Shown here: positions 53,198-61,012 of the stretch, piece after piece
Numbering within the stretch: position 1 is the first letter of the stretch
How the letters are laid out: each line of letters begins with the position of its first letter
DNA from: Nocardioides nematodiphilus
GTDB lineage: Bacteria; Actinomycetota; Actinomycetes; Propionibacteriales; Nocardioidaceae
DNA length: 64,000 nt
Assembly (NCBI RefSeq): GCF_020216525.1
Contig: NZ_JAIWOY010000002.1
Coordinates: forward strand, 248,001 to 312,000
Direction of reading: 5' to 3'
Program-made: the position numbers and the translations under genes
Notes under the pieces: model-generated
Told to the model about the DNA's origin: nothing
Seen by the model: only the letters and a program-made list of their open reading frames with translations
Database searches by the model: none

Positions 53198-55270
53198 TCA
53201 GCGCGGGAGGCCGAGGATCTGCTCCGCGGCCACGTTGCGGAGCAGCTGGGTCGTGCCACCGGCGATGGAGAGGCACCGCGTCAGCAGCATCTCGTGCAGA
53301 TCCGCGGAGGAGTCGGCGCCGGAGAGCAGCGGCTCGTGGCCGGCAAGGGTGACGGCCAGCTCGGAGGCCTCCTGGCGGGAGCGGACGCCCAGGAGCTTGG
53401 CGACGCTCGACTCCGGGCCGGGACCGGAGCCGGTGAGCGCTCGGAGGGTGACGCGGGCACCGAGCGACGCGCACACCGTGGCGAGGGCGACCTGGTGGCC
53501 GACACGTACCCGATCGACCGGCGAGTCCCCCACCAGCTCCACACAGCGCTCGACGCTCACGCCGAGTCGCGCGGAGGCCATCGCGACGCGCTCGTTCGCC
53601 AGGGACGTCCGAGCCAGGCGCCAGCCGCCGTGCACGTCGCCCACGACGCACTCGTCCGGGACCACGACGCCGTCGAGGAAGACCTCGTTGAACATCGCGT
53701 CCCCGGTGATCTCCCGCAGGGGGCGTACGTCGAGGCCGGGCAAGCGCATGTCGACGAGGAAGTACGTGATGCCTCGGTGCCGGCGCTCCGTGGGGTCGGT
53801 CCGCGCCAGGCAGATCGCCCAGTCGGCCTCGCGGGCCAGCGAGGTCCAGACCTTCTGACCGGTGAGCCGCCAGCCGCCGTCCACCCGTTCGGCGCGCGTG
53901 GTGAGCGAGGCCAGGTCGGAGCCGGCGCCGGGCTCGCTGAAGAGCTGGCACCAGTTGATCTCGCCGAGGAGCGAGGGCCGGACGAACCGCTCCCGCTGCG
54001 CGTCCGTGCCGTGCTGGAGGATCGTCGAGACCGCCCACCCGGCGATCTTGAGGTCCGGGCGCTCCACCCCGGCGGCGGCGAGCTCCTCGTCGATCACCAG
54101 CTGCTGGACCGGCGTGGCGTCGATCCCGTACGGGGCGGACCAGTGCGGTGTCAGGTAGCCGCTGTCCACGAGGGCGGCGCGGCGGTCGTCGGCTGCCGCG
54201 ATGGCGGCGACCTGCTCGCGGACCTCCGTGCGGATCGCCGCGTCCCGGTCCTCGCCGTGCCCATCCTCCACGCGCACCCGGACGCGCCGGCGCGCGCCGC
54301 TCACCGCCCGCCCGGCCAGCGACAGCGCGAACCCATCCCCGGCACCGAGCAGCGCGCGCAGCGTGATCGCCCGGCGCAGGGCGAGGTGAGCGTCGTGCTC
54401 GAAGGTGAAGCCGATGCCGCCGAGGACCTGGATGCAGTCCTGGGCGACCTGCACCGCGCCGTCGAGACAGATCGCGCCGGCCACGTCGGCCGCGTACGCC
54501 CACTGCTCGTCGTCGCCCGCATCCGCCGCCGAGGCGACGTCCCACGCGGCGGCCGCGACGGCCTCGCTCGTCTCGAGCATGCCGGCGCAGAGATGCTTGA
54601 TCGCCTGGAAGCTCCCGATCGGCGCGCCGAACTGCTCGCGCACCTTCGCGTGGTCGACCGCCGTCGCCAGGCACCACGAAACCACGCCGGCACACTCCGC
54701 TGCCGCGAAGGTGAGCGCCATCCGACGTACGTCCTCCTCGGCCAGGCCGTCGATCCGCGTCGCCGCGTCGACCGGCCCCGTCCACGAGACGCGCGCGGCG
54801 CGCCGGGTCAGGTCCAGGCCCTCGACCGCCGCGATCGCCGCCTCGTCGGCGGGCACCAGCCACCACGCACCCTCGCGCGGGAGCAGCAGCAGCTCGGCAC
54901 CGACGGCGTCGTACGCAACGTCGGGGCCGAGCGCGAACCCGGCCCGCGCGCTGTCGGGCAGCGCCGAACCGTGTCGCGCCAGCAGCGCGCCGACGACCGT
55001 GGTGCCGAGGAGCGCACCAGGCACCAGCGCGGCAGCGCAGACCTCGAGCGCGACCGCCGCGTCGAGGACCGATCCCCCGCCGCCGCCCAGCGCCTCCGGC
55101 ACGCAGATCCCGACGACACCCTGGTCGACGACCTTGCCCCAGACGGCGTCGAAGACCTCGGCGGCCTGGCCCTCCGCAGCGCGCGCCAGGGCCGGGCCGC
55201 CCAGCCCCTCGGCCCAGCCGCGCATGCTGGTAGTCAGGTCGCGGTGCTCGTCGCTGACGCCGATCGGCAT
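53198..55270 (-). CDS. fadE34: Two-module acyl-CoA dehydrogenase FadE34 (ChsE3)
   Basis: 690 residues. A compact ACAD module (about 1-310; REQFGAPIGSFQAIKHLCAGM, LGGIGFTFEHDAHL) is fused to a full module (about 330-690; FSEPGAGSDLASLTTRA, GQKVWTSLAREADW, IAGGTTQLLRNVAAEQILGLP). FadE34 is naturally a single long chain and dehydrogenates a sterol side-chain CoA ester. It is divergent from kstR, the Rv3573c-Rv3574 pairing, with two KstR-type sites between them. The ATG at 55270 is preferred to an upstream frame through the operators. Confidence 0.9.
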   Translation of the reverse strand: MPIGVSDEHRDLTTSMRGWAEGLGGPALARAAEGQAAEVFDAVWGKVVDQGVVGICVPEALGGGGGSVLDAAVALEVCAAALVPGALLGTTVVGALLARHGSALPDSARAGFALGPDVAYDAVGAELLLLPREGAWWLVPADEAAIAAVEGLDLTRRAARVSWTGPVDAATRIDGLAEEDVRRMALTFAAAECAGVVSWCLATAVDHAKVREQFGAPIGSFQAIKHLCAGMLETSEAVAAAAWDVASAADAGDDEQWAYAADVAGAICLDGAVQVAQDCIQVLGGIGFTFEHDAHLALRRAITLRALLGAGDGFALSLAGRAVSGARRRVRVRVEDGHGEDRDAAIRTEVREQVAAIAAADDRRAALVDSGYLTPHWSAPYGIDATPVQQLVIDEELAAAGVERPDLKIAGWAVSTILQHGTDAQRERFVRPSLLGEINWCQLFSEPGAGSDLASLTTRAERVDGGWRLTGQKVWTSLAREADWAICLARTDPTERRHRGITYFLVDMRLPGLDVRPLREITGDAMFNEVFLDGVVVPDECVVGDVHGGWRLARTSLANERVAMASARLGVSVERCVELVGDSPVDRVRVGHQVALATVCASLGARVTLRALTGSGPGPESSVAKLLGVRSRQEASELAVTLAGHEPLLSGADSSADLHEMLLTRCLSIAGGTTQLLRNVAAEQILGLPR

Positions 55271-55290
55271 GAGGCACTCCTCACAGAGGG

Positions 55291-55304
55291 TAGAACGTGT
55301 TTCA
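55291..55304. promoter_or_regulatory. Predicted KstR operator (fadE34 side)
   Basis: TAGAACGTGTTTCA matches TnnAACnnGTTnnA and is the reverse complement of the cyp125 operator at 4016. It starts 20 bases from the fadE34 start codon. Confidence 0.82.
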
Positions 55305-55318
55305 ATTCTACAGAAAAG

Positions 55319-55332
55319 GAGAACGTGTTTCA
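55319..55332. promoter_or_regulatory. Predicted KstR operator (kstR side)
   Basis: GAGAACGTGTTTCA matches the KstR motif except at the first base, with the left flank AGG. It lies 59 bases from the kstR GTG, consistent with autorepression. Confidence 0.72.
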
Positions 55333-55391
55333 TAGTTCGACGCTCCAGCGGCTAGCCTGGCGCCGATCAACTGCTACAGGGAGGATGCAGG

Positions 55392-55997
55392 GTGACCACC
55401 ACCACGGGGACCGAGGCGAGCAGCGCGGGCTCGGCCGCACAGCGGGAGCGGCGCAAGCGGATCCTGGACGCAACCATCGCGCTCGCCTCCGAGGGCGGCT
55501 TCGACGCCGTCCAGATGCGGACCGTCGCGGACGACGCGGAGGTCGCGCTCGGCACGCTGTACCGCTACTTCCCCTCCAAGATCCACCTGCTCGTCTCCGC
55601 CCTGGACCGCGAGTTCGAGCGCGCCGAACGGCGCACCGCCGAGCTCGCCGTACCCGGCGACACCCCGCATGAGCGCGTCATGTTCATCCTCGGGCGGACC
55701 ACCGCGGCGCTGCAGAAGTCGCCGCTGCTCACCGAGGCGATGGTACGGGCGTTCATGTTCGCCGACGCCTCGGTCGCGGGCGAGATCCACCAGGTCGGCA
55801 CCCGGCTGATCACGATGATCAGCCGCGCCATGACCGGCTCCCCCTACCACAGCCAGGCCACCGAGGAGGAGGCCGCGATCGTACGGGTCATCTCCGACGT
55901 ATGGCTCGCCGCGCTCGTCGGCTGGGTGACCGGACGCACGACCGCCGAGGACGTCGAGAAGCAGATCGACGTGGCGGTTCGTCTTCTCCTGCGTTGA
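55392..55997 (+). CDS. kstR: TetR-family repressor KstR
   Basis: 201 residues. The N-terminus SSAGSAAQRERRKRILDATI and the HTH (EGGFDAVQMRTVADDAEVALGTLYRYFPSK) are those of KstR, the master repressor of sterol uptake, side-chain and A/B-ring genes. The ligand domain includes LLTEAMVRAFMFADASVAGEI and VISDVWLAALVGWVTGR. It responds to a CoA thioester of an early cholesterol metabolite. GTG start, divergent from fadE34. Its TGA stop falls inside the 22-bp array that follows. Confidence 0.92.
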   Translation: MTTTTGTEASSAGSAAQRERRKRILDATIALASEGGFDAVQMRTVADDAEVALGTLYRYFPSKIHLLVSALDREFERAERRTAELAVPGDTPHERVMFILGRTTAALQKSPLLTEAMVRAFMFADASVAGEIHQVGTRLITMISRAMTGSPYHSQATEEEAAIVRVISDVWLAALVGWVTGRTTAEDVEKQIDVAVRLLLR

Positions 55998-56139
55998 GAG
56001 GTCAGTTCTCGAGGGTCGAGAGGTCACTTTTCGAGGGTCGAGAGGTCACTTCTCGCGGGTCGAGAGGTCACTTCCCCGCGATAGGTGACCCCTCAAGCCA
56101 CAGGATGTGACCCCTCGAGCCGCAGGATGTGACCTCTCA
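55996..56139. repeat. Two opposed 22-bp tandem arrays between convergent stop codons
   Basis: From the kstR side, four units start at 55996, 56018, 56040 and 56062 with GAGAGGTCAS. From the other side, reading the minus strand from the SDR stop, three units (down to 56085) start GAGRGGTCAC. Both stop codons (55995-55997 and 56137-56139) read TTGAGAGGTCA in their own direction. The arrays are complementary in their first 10 bases, so transcripts can fold into several alternative GAGAGGUCAC/GUGACCYCUC stems. A transcription terminator is the likely function. Confidence 0.9.
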
Positions 56140-56910
56140 ACCGCCGAAGGCGTGGGTCGCGCTTGCGCCGCCGTCGATCGCCAGCTCGGCGCCGGTCATG
56201 AAGGACGACTCGTCGCTGGCCAGGTAGACGTACAGCGGCGCGATGTCCTCGGGGAGGCCCACCCGCTTGAGGGCGACCTTGGCGGCCCCCCACTCCATCG
56301 CCGCGTCGTCGGCACCGACGCCGCGGGTCATGCCGGTGTCGATCATGCCCGGGTGGACCGAGTTGACCCGGATCCCCTTCGGGCCGAGCTCGAGCGCGGC
56401 CGCCTTGGTCAGCCCGCGGATCGCGAACTTCGTCGAGGTGTAGCCCGCGACGACCGGCATCCCGGCCAGCCCCTCGATCGAGGAGGCGTTGATGATCGAG
56501 CCACCGCCGGCGGCGACCATTCCGGGCGCGACGGTCTTGATGCCGAGGAAGCAGCCGAGCGTGTTGACCCGCCAGAGCAGCTCGAACTCCTCGACCGGCT
56601 GGTTGACGATCTCGTTGAAGCGCAGGATGCCGGCGTTGTTGGCCAGCACGGTCGGGGTGCCGAGACGATCGCCGACCTCCGCGACCAGCGCCTGCCACGA
56701 CTCCTCCGAGGAGACGTCGTGGTGCACGAAGATGGCGCTGTCGCCTCCGTACGCCTGACACAGGTCCTTGGCCAGCAGCGTGCCGGGCTCGTCGGCCACG
56801 TCCGCGATCGCGACGCGCGCGCCCGCCTCGACGTACGCGCGGGTGATCGCCGCGCCCTGTCCCTGCGCGCCGCCGGTGACGATCGCGATCTTGTCCTGAA
56901 GACGTCCCAT
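56137..56910 (-). CDS. Short-chain dehydrogenase, 3-alpha/20-beta-hydroxysteroid type
   Basis: 257 residues. TGGAQGQGAA cofactor motif, NNAGILRFN, NASSIEG, YTSTKFAIRG active site and PGMIDTGM. The sequence style is that of FabG3 (20-beta-HSD) and Streptomyces 3-alpha,20-beta-HSD. It may interconvert hydroxyl and keto groups on the steroid. It lies 1 base after hsd4A in the same operon. Confidence 0.83.
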   Translation of the reverse strand: MGRLQDKIAIVTGGAQGQGAAITRAYVEAGARVAIADVADEPGTLLAKDLCQAYGGDSAIFVHHDVSSEESWQALVAEVGDRLGTPTVLANNAGILRFNEIVNQPVEEFELLWRVNTLGCFLGIKTVAPGMVAAGGGSIINASSIEGLAGMPVVAGYTSTKFAIRGLTKAAALELGPKGIRVNSVHPGMIDTGMTRGVGADDAAMEWGAAKVALKRVGLPEDIAPLYVYLASDESSFMTGAELAIDGGASATHAFGG

Positions 56911-56911
56911 G

Positions 56912-57853
56912 TCAGCTCCCGGCGTTCGAGTGGGCGAGTGTGGCGGGCGTGAGGTGCATGATCGCGTCGGCGGCGAAGCCGACACGGGGGTCACGGTCGG
57001 CGAACCAGCAGCCGACGTGCTGGTCGAGCGATTCGAGGTCCCAGGTGGCCGCGCCGGCGGCGTCGACGCCCAGGTCCCAGCGCTGCGCGACGGTGGGCGC
57101 GGCGATGGCCGCGATCATCCCGCCGTACACGACGAAGACCTGGCCGGTGATGTTCGCAGCGGCCGGCGAGGCGAGGTAGGCGACCAGCGGGGCCACGTGG
57201 TCGGGGCTGTACGGATCGATCGCGGCGCCCGACTCGTCCGCGCCGAAGACCGCCGCGGTCATGGCGGTGCGCGCACGGGGGCAGATCGCGTTCGCCCGGA
57301 CGCCGGAGCGCCCGAGCGCCCGCGCGGTCGACACGGTCAGCGCGGCGATGCCGGCCTTGGCGGCGGCGTAGTTGGGCTGCCCCGGCGGGCCGGAGAGGAA
57401 CGCCTCGGAGGCGGTGTTGACCACGGCGGCATCGACGGGCGCACCCGTGGACTTGGCCTGGTCGCGCCAGTAGGCGCCGGCGTTCCGAGAGATCAGGAAG
57501 TGGCCCCGCAGATGCACCGCGATGACCGCGTCGAACTCCTCGTCGGTCATGTTGAAGAGCATCTTGTCGCGGGTCATGCCGGCGTTGTTGACCACGACGT
57601 CGAGGCGCCCGAAGCGATCCAGCGCGGTCGACATCATCAGGTCAGCGGTCGCCCGCTGGCTCACGTCGCCCGGCGCCAGCGCAGCCTCGCCGCCCAGCGC
57701 CCGGATCTCGTCGGCGACGCCGTCGGCGCCGCCTGGCAGGTCGTTGAGCACGACGCGCGCCCCGGCACCGGCGAGCGCGAGCGCCTCGGCGCGACCGAGA
57801 CCCGCTCCGGCACCGGTGACGATGGCGACCCTGCCGTCCAAGGAGACGCCCAC
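56912..57853 (-). CDS. hsd4A: 17-beta-hydroxysteroid / 3-hydroxyacyl-CoA dehydrogenase Hsd4A
   Basis: 313 residues. TGAGAGLGRAEALAL, VLNDLPGG, NNAGMTRDKMLFNM, NTASEAF and YAAAKAGIAAL match the Hsd4A type, with a C-terminal extension (DLGVDAAGAATWDLESLDQ) beyond a plain SDR. The family oxidises side-chain 3-hydroxyacyl-CoA esters and 17-hydroxysteroids. It lies 4 bases after the ferredoxin gene, as Rv3502c follows Rv3503c. Confidence 0.86.
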   Translation of the reverse strand: MGVSLDGRVAIVTGAGAGLGRAEALALAGAGARVVLNDLPGGADGVADEIRALGGEAALAPGDVSQRATADLMMSTALDRFGRLDVVVNNAGMTRDKMLFNMTDEEFDAVIAVHLRGHFLISRNAGAYWRDQAKSTGAPVDAAVVNTASEAFLSGPPGQPNYAAAKAGIAALTVSTARALGRSGVRANAICPRARTAMTAAVFGADESGAAIDPYSPDHVAPLVAYLASPAAANITGQVFVVYGGMIAAIAAPTVAQRWDLGVDAAGAATWDLESLDQHVGCWFADRDPRVGFAADAIMHLTPATLAHSNAGS

Positions 57854-57857
57854 GCGC

Positions 57858-58055
57858 TCAGCCCTCGACGATGCTGATCGCGGCCCGCGGGCACCCGGCG
57901 ACCGCGCGCTCGACGCGCTCGCGGTTCTCGTCGGTGACGGCCGGGTCCTCGATCTGGAGCAGGTCCTCGTCGTCCAGCTCGAAGACGTCAGGGGCCATCG
58001 CCTCGCAGATGCCGTTGGACTCGCAGAGGTCCCAGTCGACGCTGATCTTGGCCAT
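57858..58055 (-). CDS. fdxD: 3Fe-4S ferredoxin FdxD
   Basis: 65 residues. Cys11, Cys17 and Cys55 with Asn14 where a fourth ligand would be, so a [3Fe-4S] cluster typical of P450 redox partners. The ATG at 58055 is preferred to the GTG one codon earlier because AAGGAG is 6 bases from the ATG. It is a good electron donor candidate for CYP125, with the reductase at 1500-2687. Confidence 0.86.
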   Translation of the reverse strand: MAKISVDWDLCESNGICEAMAPDVFELDDEDLLQIEDPAVTDENRERVERAVAGCPRAAISIVEG

Positions 58056-58078
58056 CACACTCTCCTTGACTCTGCCAC

Positions 58079-58558
58079 TCAGCCCTGGCCGGGCAGGGCG
58101 GACATCTTGCGGTGGTCCCAGCTGGCGACCTTCTCGGGCTCGATCACCACGCCGACCCGCTTGGTCGCCTGCTTGTCGAGGATCTGGTCGCCGAGCTCGC
58201 CGAGGTCGACGCCGCCGGACATCCGGGTCATCACCCGCGCACCGAGCACGCGGATCTCGTCGTACTCCTCGACCAGTCGCGCGGTGCCGCGGATGCTGAC
58301 ACCGCGCAGCTCGAAGTAGTCCTGGCCGTCCTCGACGAGCGCGCTGACGCGCGGGTCGCGGCGCAGGTTGGTGATCTTCTGCGAGGAGCCGTAGGTCCAG
58401 AACGTGATCCGGCCGGCCTCGTCGAGCGCGTAGAAGAGCGTGGTGAGGTGCGGCGCGCCGTCGGGTCCGACGGTGGCCACCTGGACCTTCATCTGCTCGG
58501 CCAGGAACGCGGCCAGCTCCTCATCGCTCAGACGTACGGAGTCTCGTCCCGTGGCCAC
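58079..58558 (-). CDS. PPOX-fold (pyridoxamine oxidase-like) flavin/F420 protein
   Basis: 159 residues from GTG 58558. The split beta-barrel pattern VQVATVGPDGAPHLTTLFYALDEAGRITFWTYGSSQKITNLRRDPRVSALVEDG is that of PPOX-fold proteins, many of which use F420 or FMN in actinobacteria. It heads a four-gene operon with fdxD, hsd4A and an SDR behind a perfect KstR palindrome. A steroid-linked redox role is inferred from this. Confidence 0.8.
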   Translation of the reverse strand: MATGRDSVRLSDEELAAFLAEQMKVQVATVGPDGAPHLTTLFYALDEAGRITFWTYGSSQKITNLRRDPRVSALVEDGQDYFELRGVSIRGTARLVEEYDEIRVLGARVMTRMSGGVDLGELGDQILDKQATKRVGVVIEPEKVASWDHRKMSALPGQG

Positions 58559-58621
58559 TGCACTCCCCTCGCATCGAATCCAGTGATGAACGCGGCGATA
58601 ACCCCGCACCATCACCAATAC

Positions 58622-58635
58622 TAGAACGTGTTCTA
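58622..58635. promoter_or_regulatory. Predicted KstR operator, PPOX-fdxD-hsd4A operon
   Basis: TAGAACGTGTTCTA is a perfect KstR palindrome. It lies 63 bases upstream of the PPOX gene start and 9 bases beyond the stop of the Mce-associated gene, so it separates the two transcription units. Confidence 0.85.
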
Positions 58636-58644
58636 CCCTAGCAG

Positions 58645-59190
58645 TCAGGCCGACGCCATGTCATCGATCAGCCAGGTGCCGTCGCGCCTCACCAGGGTGA
58701 GCAGCTCCCACTGCGGGCTGGCCACCGAGTGCGTGGTGCTCGCGGCGGTGGCGTTCTGGTTGACGAACACCAGCACGCGGGCGCGGTCCTCGGTGGCCGA
58801 GACGATCGAGACGGCGCAGTCGTCGGAGGCGCACGCCTTCTTGCTGTCCGACAGCGAGGCCACCGTCGCCTTGATGGTGACCTTCATCCTGGCCTGTTCG
58901 GCACGCTGGCTCCGCGCCGGCAGGTCCGCCTCGTACTTCCTGCGCATCGCCGGCGTCATCAGCTTCTCGGCGGCGGCGATGTCGGCCTCGGCCTCGGCGG
59001 CGCGGTAGGACATCGCGGTGGTCGTCATCGAGCCGGCCTGGGCCATGATCCCCGCGCGCACGGCGGAGGAGGCGAGCTCGCCGTCCGGCGCGACCTGGGA
59101 GTCGTTGGCGCGCTTGACCGCGTACCCGGTGCCGACGAGGGCGACGAGGAGCAGGAACGCGAGCAGCGCGGTCAACCGTCGGGGCGTCAT
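58645..59190 (-). CDS. Mce-associated membrane protein (second)
   Basis: 181 residues. One N-terminal membrane segment (LTALLAFLLLVALVGTGYAV), then a helix/NTF2-like extracytoplasmic domain ending LLTLVRRDGTWLIDDMASA. Such Mas proteins follow mceF in Mce4-type loci and stabilise the importer. ATGA overlap with the gene before it; last gene of the operon. Confidence 0.84.
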   Translation of the reverse strand: MTPRRLTALLAFLLLVALVGTGYAVKRANDSQVAPDGELASSAVRAGIMAQAGSMTTTAMSYRAAEAEADIAAAEKLMTPAMRRKYEADLPARSQRAEQARMKVTIKATVASLSDSKKACASDDCAVSIVSATEDRARVLVFVNQNATAASTTHSVASPQWELLTLVRRDGTWLIDDMASA

Positions 59191-59717
59191 GACACACCTG
59201 CCAGGTCCGACATCTTCCAGCCATCGCCGGTGCGGGTCAGCGTGACCACGAACCGATACTTGTCGCACGCCGCACCGGCGTGCGGGCACGCGTCGGTCGC
59301 CTTCTGCTTGGTGGTGGAGGCGTTGCTGACCACGACGTTCGCGGCGACCATCGCGGTGGCGGTGTCGCCCTTGACCGAGCGCAGCCCGACCCAGCGGACG
59401 TCGCCCTTGGAGACGGCCTTGGCCTGCTCGGCCGCGGCCTTGAGCGTCACCGCGGTGCCCGCGTACTGCTCCTTGAAGGAGCCCGTCGAGAGGTCCTCGA
59501 CCGCCTGCTGCTTCTGCTCCATGTGGTGGTAGTCCACGTCGAGGAAGGCGAGCACCGAGCGCGTCGCGGCCGCCTGGACGTCGGCGTACGCGTCGACGCG
59601 CTTCTCGGCGTCCGTGGTCCACGGCAGCACGCGACTGCCGCCGATGAGCACCACTGCGAGCAGGATGAGGGCAAGCACGAGCAGAGCGGCCAGCGCCGCG
59701 TTGATCCTCGTGATCAC
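59187..59717 (-). CDS. Mce-associated membrane protein (first)
   Basis: 176 residues from GTG 59717. A membrane segment (AALAALLVLALILLAVVLIGG) precedes a domain like that of the next gene (AEKRVDAYADVQAAATRSVLAFL, ending VVTLTRTGDGWKMSDLAGVS). It overlaps mceF by GTGA. Its tandem partner has the same layout, as Rv3493c and Rv3492c do after mce4F. Confidence 0.84.
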   Translation of the reverse strand: MITRINAALAALLVLALILLAVVLIGGSRVLPWTTDAEKRVDAYADVQAAATRSVLAFLDVDYHHMEQKQQAVEDLSTGSFKEQYAGTAVTLKAAAEQAKAVSKGDVRWVGLRSVKGDTATAMVAANVVVSNASTTKQKATDACPHAGAACDKYRFVVTLTRTGDGWKMSDLAGVS

Positions 59718-61012
59718 TCGGCGCCTGCTCCAGGCCCGGAGACTCCACTCAGCATGGCCGCATAGCTGTCGAGGACCGAGAGCGGTCCGCCGCCGTTGTC
59801 TGGTGTCACCGTTACCGTCCTCCCGTTCCCGAGATCTGTGGTCCCCGTCACGGCATCGTACGACCCCAGCCGCAGCGGGTAGTCGATGCTCGCCGCCGGC
59901 GGCGCCATGTTCGCGCCGCGCTGGTTGATCGGGTCGGGACCGGCGTAGCCGGGCTGGGCCCGAGGATCGGTGCACTTCGCGTGGAAGTACGGCCGCGGAT
60001 CGGTCAGCTGGGCGCCCGGGATCCAGTCCTTGGGCGGCATGTAGCCCTTGGTGCAGACCGGGGTCGTGTAGGTGAGCTGCATGTTGAGGTGGCCGTACCC
60101 GTCGCCGGGGGTGCCGACGAAGCCGTTGGCCGCCATCAGCGGGAACGTCACCAGGGTCTGCTCGATCTCGGGCAGGCGCGCGGTGAGGACCTGGTTGACG
60201 GTGGCGAGGTTGGTGATGAAGAGCGGGAAGAGCGGCTGCAGCCCCTCGACCAGCGACTGCACCTGGTCGACGGCGGTGGGCCCGCCCTGCAGGATCGAGC
60301 GCAGGTCCGGGTCGGAGGCCCGCAGTGCCTGGGTGACGCCGGCGAGCCCGGCGGCGAACGTACGGATGTCGTCGGCGTGGGCCTGCTGGGTGGCGAGCAC
60401 CTGCTTGCCGCTGTCGAGCAGCGAGATGGTGCTGTCCTCGTGCTTGCTGGCCTCGTCGATCAGGCCCGCGCCGGAGTCGACGAGGGTGCGGAGGTTCTTC
60501 GCGTTGCCGCGGAACATGTCGCCCGTCTCCTTGACGAAGCCCTGGAGATCGTGGGCGTTGACCGAGTCGGCGAAACCGCTGATCTTGGTGAGCAGGTCGT
60601 CGGTCGACTCCGGCAACGCGTCCGCGCCGGCGGTGAGCACGTCGCCGCCGTCCAGGTACGGCCCCTCGGATGCGGTGGGCAGGAAGTCGAGGTACTGCTC
60701 GCCGACCGCCGACAGGTTGTGCACCCGCACCTGCGCGTCGTGCGGGATGTGGGTGCCGGGCTGGAGCTGCAGGGTCGCGCGGGCGCCCTTGCGGGTCAGC
60801 GTCATCGCCGTCACCTTGCCGACCTTGACGCCGCGGTAGTCGACCTCGCTGCCGACGTAGAGCCCGCCGGAGGCCGGCAGGTCGAGGGCCACGGCGTACC
60901 CGCGCCCCAGGACCTTGTCGACGACCCCCAGGTACGCGGCCGCGACGTAGACGATCCCGACGGCGGCCAGCACCGCGAAGGTGAGCAGCCTGATCCGTAC
61001 GCCCCGCGTCAT
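59714..61012 (-). CDS. Mce family protein MceF (Mce4-type sterol importer)
   Basis: 432 residues. An N-terminal membrane segment, the MlaD/Mce domain (LDLPASGGLYVGSEVDYRGVKVGKVTAM, about 40-120), then a long helical region. The Mce proteins form the periplasm-spanning tunnel that delivers sterol to the YrbE permease. It is shorter than mycobacterial Mce4F and lacks a long Pro-rich tail. ATGA overlap with mceE. Confidence 0.86.
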   Translation of the reverse strand: MTRGVRIRLLTFAVLAAVGIVYVAAAYLGVVDKVLGRGYAVALDLPASGGLYVGSEVDYRGVKVGKVTAMTLTRKGARATLQLQPGTHIPHDAQVRVHNLSAVGEQYLDFLPTASEGPYLDGGDVLTAGADALPESTDDLLTKISGFADSVNAHDLQGFVKETGDMFRGNAKNLRTLVDSGAGLIDEASKHEDSTISLLDSGKQVLATQQAHADDIRTFAAGLAGVTQALRASDPDLRSILQGGPTAVDQVQSLVEGLQPLFPLFITNLATVNQVLTARLPEIEQTLVTFPLMAANGFVGTPGDGYGHLNMQLTYTTPVCTKGYMPPKDWIPGAQLTDPRPYFHAKCTDPRAQPGYAGPDPINQRGANMAPPAASIDYPLRLGSYDAVTGTTDLGNGRTVTVTPDNGGGPLSVLDSYAAMLSGVSGPGAGAE

